A stretch of DNA of 17,788 bases from Planctomycetota bacterium. GTDB lineage: Bacteria; Planctomycetota; Planctomycetia; Pirellulales; Pirellulaceae. Shown one piece after another: positions 1 through 7,087 of this stretch. The notes below the pieces were generated by a model. The model was not told the DNA's origin and did not search any database. It was given only the letters and a program-made list of their open reading frames with translations. The translations under genes and the position numbers were made by a program. Within the stretch, counting starts at the first letter, position 1. Each line of letters opens with the position of its first letter. The stretch spans positions 1 to 17,788 of the forward strand of contig JAJSAJ010000185.1 of NCBI GenBank assembly GCA_024274855.1, written 5' to 3'.

Positions 1-2466
1 CAACTGCTCGGTGACGGTGCCCCGCCGCCATCCACGTTGACGGTTTACTTCTTGTTTCGTGGAGATCGGCCCTTTGACGTCAATATTCGGACGCCGACGG
101 TCCAAACGGTGCACGTCCAGCCTCGTGCCATGCCACCCCGCTTGCGCGACCGGTTGTTGCGCCGCTGGTGGCGTTCCTACCACGCGACGAACCGGTTGCA
201 AACGAGACGGGGGGACTATCCTCCGATCGTCGAGACTTACCTGACCGCGACACTCTCTCGTCGTTTGGGATTGGCCACGCCCATGATCGATCAGCTTCTC
301 CGGACGGGGGACCGAATGTCGCCGGGTTCGCGGACGTTGTCCCTTCTGGCCGGCACCGAATCACTTCGAATAGAGACTCTGCGGGCGACGTGTCTTGGCT
401 TGACTGGGGATGGGGAAGAAGCTGGGCTTCAGATTCCACCCGATGTCGTGTGGCGTCGGCCGGTTGTTCCGAAAGTCGATCGTGTCGATATCGAGCCCTT
501 GGCGCGGCATGTTCCCGAAGAGTGTTTCTATGTTCGATTCGGGAGCTTTTCGAACTATCTTTGGTGCACCTCGCTATTGGACGAGTATGGCGGAGATATT
601 GGCAGCATGGTGACCGCGCGGAGTTTGCAGCTCGATTTGATGAAGCAAACGCAGCGCCAGCTGTGTGTGAGGCAGACTGAGTTAGCGAAGATCGTGGGAC
701 CGAGTGTTATTTCCGATGTCGCATTGATCGGACGCGACACGTACACACGGGAAGGGGCTGCGGTTGGTATTTTGTTTCAAGCTCGAAATAAACTGCTCGG
801 GATCGATTTGGATCGGCAGCAGCGTGAAGCGTGGGCCAAGGAGAAGAGTAGCGGAGCGACTCGGGAAGTTATCAAGATAGCCGGCCACGATGTTTCCTTC
901 GTCTCCACGCCGGACAACCGCTTGCGCTCGTTCTACGTCGTGGATGGCGATTTTCATTTGGTTACAACGTCACGAGCGATCGTGCAACGGTTTATCGAAG
1001 CTGGTCACGGGAAAGCACCGCTGGCCGACAGTTCCGTGTTTCGGTATGCGCGCAGCCTCTATCCGTTGGATCGTGCGGATACGGTCTTCGCCTTCTTTTC
1101 CCCAGCCTTCTTCGAGGGGCTGCTGGGTGCCCAGTATCAAATCGAGCAGGCACGCCGGTTGCGGTCCGTGACTGATATTGAATTGATCAAACTGGCTCGC
1201 TTGGCGGCACGTGGCGAAGGTGTTCGCGCCGAGACCCCGGAACAGCTTATTCAAGCCGGATTGCTGCCGCGCGGGTTCGGCCGCCGACCCGATGGCAGCG
1301 GGCCGATTGCGACCGACCATGCGATTATCGATTCGATGCGCGGTGCACGCGGAACATTCCTTCCCATTGCAGACGTTCGACTGAAGGCGATTACGGCAGC
1401 GGAACAGCAGTGGTTCATGGCTCGAGCGACGTACCTGGCCGAAAACTGGCAGCAACTGGACCCTGTAATTGTGGCCTTGGGACGATCGAAACGGGATACC
1501 CATGGTTTGGAACGGTTGCGGATCGATGCCCATATCGCTCCGTTGGACGAGACAAAGTTTGGCCCGTATTTGTCAGTACTCGGCCAACCCACTCGACAAT
1601 GCGTGGCTCGTCCGGGTGACAGCGTGATTTTCGTTCAGGCCGCATTGCACGGTGGCTTGATTTCCCCTGAGATCCCGTCCCATACGATGGTGTTTGGCGT
1701 TCAGGACCACGCTCCGCTGATCGCAACGGACCCGGCCAGTGTTTTGAAATGGCTTCAGATTCTTCGCGCCGCGCCCGCCTACCTGGCCGCCTGGCCGCAG
1801 CCAGGATTCCTGGACCTGCTGCCCTTGGGCCTCGGTGGGCAACCTGATGCTCAAGGCATCACCCGTTTACTGTTTGGCGTCTTGCGGTGGCAAGGACGTG
1901 GCTTTTCCATCGTGTCACTCGACCCAGACATCTTGGCCCATACGGCCGAACAACTTCAGCCGGCAAAGACGGATGACCTGGCACAAGTCCGAATCCATGT
2001 CGGCGATTTGACCAAAGCGAAGTTCGTCGACTGGCTGGATGCGATGTACTACGAACGGACGCGACAAACTTCGGTCGGGAACGCTCGGCTGTTGAGTACG
2101 TTGACACAACAGCTTGGTGTCCCTGCGGCCGACGCCCTGGTGGTGGCGAACGATCTGCTGGACGCCACATTGGTTTGTCCGCTTGGAGGAAAGTACGAAT
2201 TGATCGAGCGAAATGGCGGCCGTCGATGGGAATCAACGGCGTGGCCACCGACCCGCCGATACGAACTGCCACCCGGGTATCGGGCAAAACCGCTGACCTG
2301 GTTCCGCGGACTGGAAGCCGAACTGCTGAAACACCCCGGTGGTGTTGCCATTCATGCCGAGATGGATATGCAACGCAAACAGCCCGAAGCAACGTTCAAA
2401 CTGCCCTGGGCAGCATTGCTCGGTGGCGACAAGATGGAACGTCAAACACCCAACAACCAGCGATAA
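1..2466 (+). CDS. Large hypothetical protein, 5' end outside the window
   Basis: The reading frame is open from base 1 with no stop, so the 821 visible codons are only the C-terminal part. The TTG at 37 is an internal codon, not a convincing start. I do not recognise a characterised domain. The first ~40 visible residues after position 37 are rich in Arg and Trp. A central block (about residues 165-260) has the motif FYVRFGSF followed by a conserved-looking DEYGGD and ALIGRDTYTREGAA; my impression is that similar proteins occur in other planctomycetes, but I cannot verify this. No transmembrane segment or catalytic motif stands out. The last codons (T-P-N-N-Q-R-stop) lie inside a dispersed repeat beginning near 2445, so the native C-terminus may have been replaced. 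The gene converges on nadE across a 62-bp gap. I am confident it is coding, because of the long frame and consistent codon use, but not of its function. Confidence 0.85.
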   Translation, partial: QLLGDGAPPPSTLTVYFLFRGDRPFDVNIRTPTVQTVHVQPRAMPPRLRDRLLRRWWRSYHATNRLQTRRGDYPPIVETYLTATLSRRLGLATPMIDQLLRTGDRMSPGSRTLSLLAGTESLRIETLRATCLGLTGDGEEAGLQIPPDVVWRRPVVPKVDRVDIEPLARHVPEECFYVRFGSFSNYLWCTSLLDEYGGDIGSMVTARSLQLDLMKQTQRQLCVRQTELAKIVGPSVISDVALIGRDTYTREGAAVGILFQARNKLLGIDLDRQQREAWAKEKSSGATREVIKIAGHDVSFVSTPDNRLRSFYVVDGDFHLVTTSRAIVQRFIEAGHGKAPLADSSVFRYARSLYPLDRADTVFAFFSPAFFEGLLGAQYQIEQARRLRSVTDIELIKLARLAARGEGVRAETPEQLIQAGLLPRGFGRRPDGSGPIATDHAIIDSMRGARGTFLPIADVRLKAITAAEQQWFMARATYLAENWQQLDPVIVALGRSKRDTHGLERLRIDAHIAPLDETKFGPYLSVLGQPTRQCVARPGDSVIFVQAALHGGLISPEIPSHTMVFGVQDHAPLIATDPASVLKWLQILRAAPAYLAAWPQPGFLDLLPLGLGGQPDAQGITRLLFGVLRWQGRGFSIVSLDPDILAHTAEQLQPAKTDDLAQVRIHVGDLTKAKFVDWLDAMYYERTRQTSVGNARLLSTLTQQLGVPAADALVVANDLLDATLVCPLGGKYELIERNGGRRWESTAWPPTRRYELPPGYRAKPLTWFRGLEAELLKHPGGVAIHAEMDMQRKQPEATFKLPWAALLGGDKMERQTPNNQR

Positions 2467-2505
2467 CGCACCCTGTCTTCTTATCCGTGGGCCGCTTTGC
2501 CATCG
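2445..2505 (+). repeat. Dispersed repeat copy at a gene 3' end
   Basis: Starting with AACACCCAACAACCA and continuing through CTTCTTATCCGTGGG, bases 2445-2493 match the reverse complement of 6608-6656 at roughly 45 of 49 positions, with one indel. The right part (about 2480-2503, CGCTTTGCCATC) also matches the reverse complement of the 42-bp tandem unit at 6485-6620. The copy overlaps the last codons and the TAA stop of the upstream gene and fills most of the gap before nadE. It is not strongly palindromic, so a simple hairpin terminator is not evident. Confidence 0.8.
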
Positions 2506-2528
2506 GTGACGGTCGCTGACTGTGGACT

Positions 2529-4535
2529 TCAATCGGTGTTCGTGAGGCCATCGAGCAGCTTGGCCAACTGTCGCAGTTCGCGGCGGAATCCGCCGGAGAG
2601 GATTGGGAATCGGCACCATGTTTTGGGATCCAGGTTCTCGTCATCCAGATGGAAAGATGGGGCGTAACGTTCTCGCTTCCATTGGTTTCGCGCCCAGAGT
2701 CGAAAGAAACGGTCGACCCAACCGCCAAGTTGGGACGCGGTATACCGCTCAGCCAACGTCACTTGGAGGCGCTGAAACACTTCGATCGGAACCAGTTTGT
2801 CTCGGATGGCGGCCCGTTCAATGGTGTCCAGGACATCATAGGGCATTAAATCGTCCTCGTCTGTCTGGCCACTGGCCTGTGGACGCAGCTCGGCCGTTGG
2901 CTGCTGCACATTCACAGCTTGGATTGCCGCGTTCGGGCCGATTCCCGTGGGACCCTGTTGTTCAAGCCACCGCAGCAAATGACGCAAATAGGCCTTGTCG
3001 ATCCCGGCAATCGGCGACAGCCCACCCGACGTGTCGCCGTCCATGGTCGCGTAGCCCACAGCTGCCTCGGACCGGTTGCTGGTCGACAGCAGCAAGGCAC
3101 CTTGTAGATTGGCCAGCATCCAGACACTCGGAGAACGCACGCGTGCTTGAATGTTCTGCAACGCGATGTCGTCCTGTTGCCATGTCAACTCGCGTCCAAC
3201 AGCTTTCGACACCAGAGTAACATACTGCTGGACGATCGGTTCAACATTCAGTTCCAGATAGCGGGCTCCGATTGACTTGGCGACGCCATGGGCCGCATTG
3301 CGTGTCACGTCCGAACTGTGTTGTGTCGACTGGTAGACACAGGTCAGAAGTTGTTGGACCATGCCGGAGTTGTTCGATTGATCGGCCAATTGTGGCAGGT
3401 AGTCTAATTTGGCCAGAAAGGCGTCACGGCCGATTTCCGACACAGCCAGTCGGACCAGCATGGCGGCAAGCGATGCGACGGCCGCCGAATCGGCTCCGCC
3501 ACTTAGCGAGACGACAAATCCGCGAGAACGGCTCTTGCGAAGATAGTCGAACAGTCCCAAAGCGACCGCTCGCGAAAACTCCTCTTCCTTCACGTTGGCC
3601 TCATGCTCCCATGCGGGTATTTCGATTCGGTCTTGTTGGAAGGGGATGTTCGGGAAGTGAAACGGGACCGAGACAATATGTTTGGAAGCGTTTCGCACAT
3701 CCGGCTGAAAACTGCCTGTCCGAGCCCGCTGCATTCGGGTCTGATCGATGTCGACAACGGCGGTCGTCAAATGAAAGTCGGCGAACGAAAAGCGAGGTGC
3801 GGTTGCGTGCAGCTGACCGGAGCTGGCGATCATCGCGTCGCCATCGTAGATCGCTCGTCCGGCTTCATTGCCAAGCAGGTTTGTATAGACGTAGCTGACG
3901 TGAAATGCACGAGATCCTTCCAGCACAAATCGCTGTCGTACCGCGTGTTTACCAAACGCGAAGTGGCTGGCGCTGGGGTTCAGAATCACATCGACGCCAT
4001 GCTGTGCCAATTCGCTTCCCGGCCGTTCGGCAACCCACGCATCTTCGCAAATCTCAAAGCCAATAAGTATTCCGTCGCAGTCGAACAGGAGATCCCCCAT
4101 GGGATAACGTGAATCACCGATGCTCACATCGACACGGGTGTTGGCAGGCCACGGCTTGAACCATCGCGGCTCGTAGTGAATCCCTTCGCCTGCCAGATTC
4201 TGTTTGGCGGCCAAGCCGCAAATGTGTCCATCCGCAATCAGGCATGCCGTGTTGAAAAGACCCCCGGAGTGCATGATCGGCAGTCCGAGCGAGACGATGA
4301 TGCCGTCCGTTTCGGGAAGCAAGTCACGCAAGACTTCTTTGGCTGTTCGCTCGGTCCCTGGTGCGTGAAAAGCGTCTTCGCATCCATAGCCTGTGATGCA
4401 CATTTCTGGCAAACAGAGGACGGTGACGTCCTGCTGCCTGGCCTGCCGAATGGCGGCTGCGATGTTCGCCTGGTTGGCGTCCCACGCCAACGGCGTCTGG
4501 TTCAACACACCGGCCGCTACTTTGATCAGTTTCAT
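2529..4535 (-). CDS. nadE: Glutamine-dependent NAD+ synthetase (NadE, two-domain form)
   Basis: This 668-residue cytoplasmic enzyme makes NAD+ from nicotinic acid adenine dinucleotide, ATP and glutamine, the last step of NAD synthesis. The N-terminal nitrilase-like glutaminase domain (about 1-290) carries the expected triad: Glu44 in LPEMCITGYG, Lys111 in AAKQNL and Cys163 in FEICEDAW. The C-terminal synthetase domain has the PP-loop SGGADS at 345-350 and the STSNRSEAAVGYATMDGDT region at 484-502. Length is normal for the glutamine-dependent two-domain class. The ATG at 4535 is preceded by a G-rich stretch (GGGGGAATGAAG). It lies 44 bp downstream of the release-factor-like gene on the same strand, so the two are probably cotranscribed. 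Its 3' end converges on the large hypothetical gene. Confidence 0.97.
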   Translation of the reverse strand: MKLIKVAAGVLNQTPLAWDANQANIAAAIRQARQQDVTVLCLPEMCITGYGCEDAFHAPGTERTAKEVLRDLLPETDGIIVSLGLPIMHSGGLFNTACLIADGHICGLAAKQNLAGEGIHYEPRWFKPWPANTRVDVSIGDSRYPMGDLLFDCDGILIGFEICEDAWVAERPGSELAQHGVDVILNPSASHFAFGKHAVRQRFVLEGSRAFHVSYVYTNLLGNEAGRAIYDGDAMIASSGQLHATAPRFSFADFHLTTAVVDIDQTRMQRARTGSFQPDVRNASKHIVSVPFHFPNIPFQQDRIEIPAWEHEANVKEEEFSRAVALGLFDYLRKSRSRGFVVSLSGGADSAAVASLAAMLVRLAVSEIGRDAFLAKLDYLPQLADQSNNSGMVQQLLTCVYQSTQHSSDVTRNAAHGVAKSIGARYLELNVEPIVQQYVTLVSKAVGRELTWQQDDIALQNIQARVRSPSVWMLANLQGALLLSTSNRSEAAVGYATMDGDTSGGLSPIAGIDKAYLRHLLRWLEQQGPTGIGPNAAIQAVNVQQPTAELRPQASGQTDEDDLMPYDVLDTIERAAIRDKLVPIEVFQRLQVTLAERYTASQLGGWVDRFFRLWARNQWKRERYAPSFHLDDENLDPKTWCRFPILSGGFRRELRQLAKLLDGLTNTD

Positions 4536-4579
4536 AAACGCTTCATTCCCCCAGTTTGGCAGGTGGCTTGGGACTCCAG

Positions 4580-5080
4580 CTATCGGAGACGCCGCAGGTG
4601 CTTTGCCTGCCGTTGCCGGTTGACTAGCTCAAGTGCTCGCGGGTCGAGTTTCAAAAATCGAACGAACTGGGACGACGAAACCCCAAGACGGTCAGCGGCC
4701 GTTGGTATGTGGTGGCCACACTCGACAACCACATCCAACGCCTCGGCCAGCAAGCATGGAAAATCGGGGTGGTCAGGGCTGACCGTAATCCGCTTTCCAT
4801 TCAAGCGACCGGCCCATCTCGAAGAGGGAACGTTTTCCGGAGGTCGAACTTGGCGTACTTCAATAGCCAGATTTATTCGTAAACGAGCGATAGCCACTTG
4901 AAGGTTCGCATGCTGGCTGCGACGCTCGGTCGCTTCGGCACGCGTTCCTGTCGGCCGATAGACCAGCACGATCCCCGTCTCCACTTTGTTTCGGTGCTGA
5001 CCGCCAGGCCCCGATCGGCGCTGCCGGCGAACCGTGCAAGCTGTCAGCAATTGATCGGGATCCCATTCGGCCGGATGCAC
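4580..5080 (-). CDS. Release-factor-like GGQ protein (RF-1 domain, putative peptidyl-tRNA hydrolase)
   Basis: This 166-residue protein contains the class-I release factor catalytic loop GPGGQHRNK (GGQ at residues 26-28), followed by the usual RF-1 domain segment with PTGTRAEATERRSQ. It lacks the codon-recognition domains of RF1/RF2. By family knowledge such small GGQ proteins (ArfB/ICT1-type and relatives) hydrolyse peptidyl-tRNA on ribosomes, often for rescue. The C-terminal half is unlike ArfB: about 110-140 (IPTAADRLGVSSSQFVRFLK) looks helix-turn-helix-like, followed by a basic tail ending KHLRRLR. The GTG at 5080 is the only in-frame start before the upstream stop, and AAAGG lies 8 nt before it. 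It is the first gene of a likely operon with nadE (44-bp gap). Whether it acts in rescue or termination is unknown. Confidence 0.85.
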   Translation of the reverse strand: MHPAEWDPDQLLTACTVRRQRRSGPGGQHRNKVETGIVLVYRPTGTRAEATERRSQHANLQVAIARLRINLAIEVRQVRPPENVPSSRWAGRLNGKRITVSPDHPDFPCLLAEALDVVVECGHHIPTAADRLGVSSSQFVRFLKLDPRALELVNRQRQAKHLRRLR

Positions 5081-5334
5081 ACTGAGGACCTTTGTTTGCG
5101 ATAGACCACCGGACTACTTTACTTAGCGACCGCATCCAGTATTCCCGATTTGCGGGGAAGCGCCTAGTCAGCGTCGGGTGATGACCGTGACGGCCCGTCT
5201 GAAACGGGTGAAACTTGCCGTCTGTTCGAATCGACGCCAGAATATAGGGAAATCAGCGTCGTGTTGATTTAGCGGACGCCCTACAATAGCCGATAGTCAG
5301 CACGTAGCCGTTGGCGACTTGGGGCACAACGCCC

Positions 5335-6438
5335 ATGGGGGAAATCGCACCGGTGCGGTCCCCAGGCGGCGAACAAGCAAGTTGGAGAATCGTATTGACA
5401 GGCATCGAGGCGGAATCAGAATCGCAATTGACATTCGGCACCCGGCCACGTCAGATCGTCCCCGCGTGGCTGCTGTCGATCGTGCTGCATCTGGTGGCGC
5501 TGATCGCTCTGGCCGTTCTGCTGCGCGGTCCGCGGACCATGGGACTTGCCGAGCGGGATCGGCCAGGCGGAATTGTTCTGGCCGAGGTCACTGATCAGCA
5601 ACAAGTAGCCTATTTCGACGAGTCGGGTTCCGAATCCTTGCAACAATCGGAAGCGGCAAAGCGGGCTCCGTTGGGAGAATCCCAGGCGTTGCCGGACCAG
5701 CAGGCAATGCCCGTTGTTGCCGATTTGAGTCTGCCGGGTGCCCCGGCCGTCGTCGCGCCGCCTGATGTGCAAATGACACGCCCAAACCTGGCGACAGGTG
5801 GTAAGGTGCGTGTGCTTCCCGATCATGGCAAGGCGGCGATCCTTGCTGAAGAAGCTCAGCGACGGGCGAATCGGCGGTCCCCCGGACCACCCGGCCACGT
5901 CTCGTTGTTTGGAACGGCCGATGCCGTGGGCCGTACGTTTGTTTTTGTCATCGATCGATCGAAAAGCATGGGCAGCGGCGGGCTGAATGCACTGCGCGCT
6001 GCCACGGTCGAGTTCCAACACGCCTTGGAGTCGCTCAAGCCAAACCATCAGTTTCAAATCCTCGCGTACAGCCATGAACGAGTCTTCTTCGTCGGCGACA
6101 AGCGATTTGTTCCCGTTACCGATGCGAACAAACAACGTGTTGCCGCCTTCATGCATGGCCTGGCGGCATTTGGAGGAACCGATCACGAGATGGCACTCAG
6201 CTCGGCACTCTACCTCAAGCCCGATGTCATTTTCTTCCTGACCGACGGCGCCGACCCTGAATTGACTGCCTCCCAGCTGGCCGCCATTCACAAACTGGCC
6301 GCCGGCCGAACTTCGATCCACTGTATTCAGTTCGGCTATGGGCCGGGCCGCGATCGAATCAACTTCATGAAACGATTGGCAAAGCAGAACGGTGGCAGCT
6401 ACCGGTATATCAACATGTCTCACTGGCACCACGGATAA
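5335..6438 (+). CDS. VWA-domain protein with an N-terminal membrane anchor
   Basis: The product has one hydrophobic segment near its N-terminus (IVPAWLLSIVLHLVALIALAV), then a low-complexity Ala/Pro/Gln-rich linker, then a C-terminal von Willebrand factor A domain. A metal-ion-dependent adhesion site is visible: DRSKSMGS (DxSxS), a Thr in FGGTD and TDGAD. This suggests a membrane-bound protein with a metal-dependent binding domain; the partner is unknown. The start is ambiguous. ATG at 5335 is used here (367 residues); TTG at 5311 is in frame upstream; TTG at 5395 (347 residues) has the best ribosome binding site, GGAG at 5384-5387 with a 7-nt spacer. The final codons (CAC CAC GGA TAA) coincide with the start of the repeat cluster, so the stop may be repeat-derived. 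The gene is divergent from the release-factor-like gene across about 250 bp that holds a TACAAT box at 5282-5287 but no good -35. Confidence 0.88.
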   Translation: MGEIAPVRSPGGEQASWRIVLTGIEAESESQLTFGTRPRQIVPAWLLSIVLHLVALIALAVLLRGPRTMGLAERDRPGGIVLAEVTDQQQVAYFDESGSESLQQSEAAKRAPLGESQALPDQQAMPVVADLSLPGAPAVVAPPDVQMTRPNLATGGKVRVLPDHGKAAILAEEAQRRANRRSPGPPGHVSLFGTADAVGRTFVFVIDRSKSMGSGGLNALRAATVEFQHALESLKPNHQFQILAYSHERVFFVGDKRFVPVTDANKQRVAAFMHGLAAFGGTDHEMALSSALYLKPDVIFFLTDGADPELTASQLAAIHKLAAGRTSIHCIQFGYGPGRDRINFMKRLAKQNGGSYRYINMSHWHHG

Positions 6439-6656
6439 GAATACCGAGTGGGTAATCGTTGGTTGTTCCGTCTTGGTGAATAGGCCCACGGATGGCAAAG
6501 CGTCCCACGGATAAGAGGTGAATAGGCCCACGGATGGCAAAGCGTCCCACGGATAAGAGGTGAATAGGCCCACGGATGGCAAAGCGTCCCACGGATAAGA
6601 GGTGAATGGGCCCACGGATAAGAAGACCGGCGCGTTATCGTTGGTTGTTGGGTGTT
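6429..6656. repeat. Repeat cluster between convergent genes
   Basis: This block fills the whole gap between the VWA gene (+) and the metallopeptidase gene (-) and overlaps both stop codons. It has three parts. A degraded element copy lies at 6429-6468 (ACGGATAAGAA ... TAATCGTTGGTTGTT). A 42-bp tandem array follows at about 6485-6610. A well-preserved element copy lies at 6608-6656 (CCCACGGATAAGAAGACC ... TTATCGTTGGTTGTTGGGTGTT). The two end copies are in the same orientation. The right copy matches the reverse complement of the repeat at 2445-2493. CACGGAT recurs eight times. No spacer-like unique sequence, Cas gene or transposase is present. Confidence 0.88.
6485..6620. repeat. 42-bp tandem repeat, about 3.2 copies
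   Basis: Units begin with CCCACGGATGGCAAAGCG at 6485, 6527 and 6569, giving an exact 42-bp period. A fourth, partial unit at 6611 diverges after CCCACGGAT. The three full units are essentially identical, implying recent expansion. Each unit contains CCCACGGAT twice, once followed by GGC and once by AAG. Because 42 is a multiple of three, the antisense frame reads as a repeated 14-residue peptide, but there is no sign that it is expressed. Confidence 0.9.
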
Positions 6657-7048
6657 CAGTAGCCAAGCGCTTGCAGCTCGGATTCGGTCATTCCGTGATG
6701 GTGTCCAAGTTCATGGAGCACGGTAATACGGATCTGGCGCCGCAATTCTTTTTCATCCATCCGGCCGTACCGATCCGTGGCCAGCGACACAATGCCTTCG
6801 CGATAGATGTGAATAACATCGGACAGGATCCCTGATTGCTCGATGCTGCGACTTCCGAGCGGGATTCCAGTATATAGCCCGCACAGTTGTCTGCGGTCGT
6901 ATACGCCGGTCTGTCGCATGACTTTGTCGGAGGGATAATCTTCGACATACAACGGCACCTCGTCCAGCAGATCGCGGACTTGTTTGGGTGCTTGGGACAA
7001 AACGACGTCCAGTTGCTTATCGAAATAGGTGCGGAAGTCGGAATCCAT
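6656..7048 (-). CDS. Small zincin-like metallopeptidase family protein
   Basis: This 130-residue cytoplasmic-looking protein ends with an HExxH zinc site, VLHELGHHHGM (His112, Glu113, His116), close to the C-terminus. It also has the preceding segment PLGSRSIEQSG...IHIYREGI, which is typical of the small 'metallopeptidase family protein' group (PF06262/DUF1025-like) of about 110-140 residues. The substrate is unknown, and proteolytic activity is not proven for most members. The ATG at 7048 has no clear Shine-Dalgarno. The gene starts 39 bp downstream of the GT39 gene on the same strand, so they are probably cotranscribed. Its TGA stop touches the dispersed repeat at 6608-6656. Confidence 0.88.
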   Translation of the reverse strand: MDSDFRTYFDKQLDVVLSQAPKQVRDLLDEVPLYVEDYPSDKVMRQTGVYDRRQLCGLYTGIPLGSRSIEQSGILSDVIHIYREGIVSLATDRYGRMDEKELRRQIRITVLHELGHHHGMTESELQALGY

Positions 7049-7087
7049 ATTTGGTTACTCGGCACAATGTTGCCAACGGCGGACCAA

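Noticed and set aside
970..1533. Long minus-strand open frames opposite the first gene (also 1859-2392)
   Set aside because: They are antisense shadows with Arg/Ser/Pro-rich composition and no domains.
6485..6620. Short tandem repeats as a CRISPR array
   Set aside because: The units are directly adjacent with an exact 42-bp period. There are no unique spacers and no cas genes.
5416..6666. A 416-codon minus-strand open frame opposite the VWA gene
   Set aside because: It is the antisense shadow of the VWA gene extended through the repeat array, whose period is a multiple of three. It has no domain and a repetitive N-terminus.
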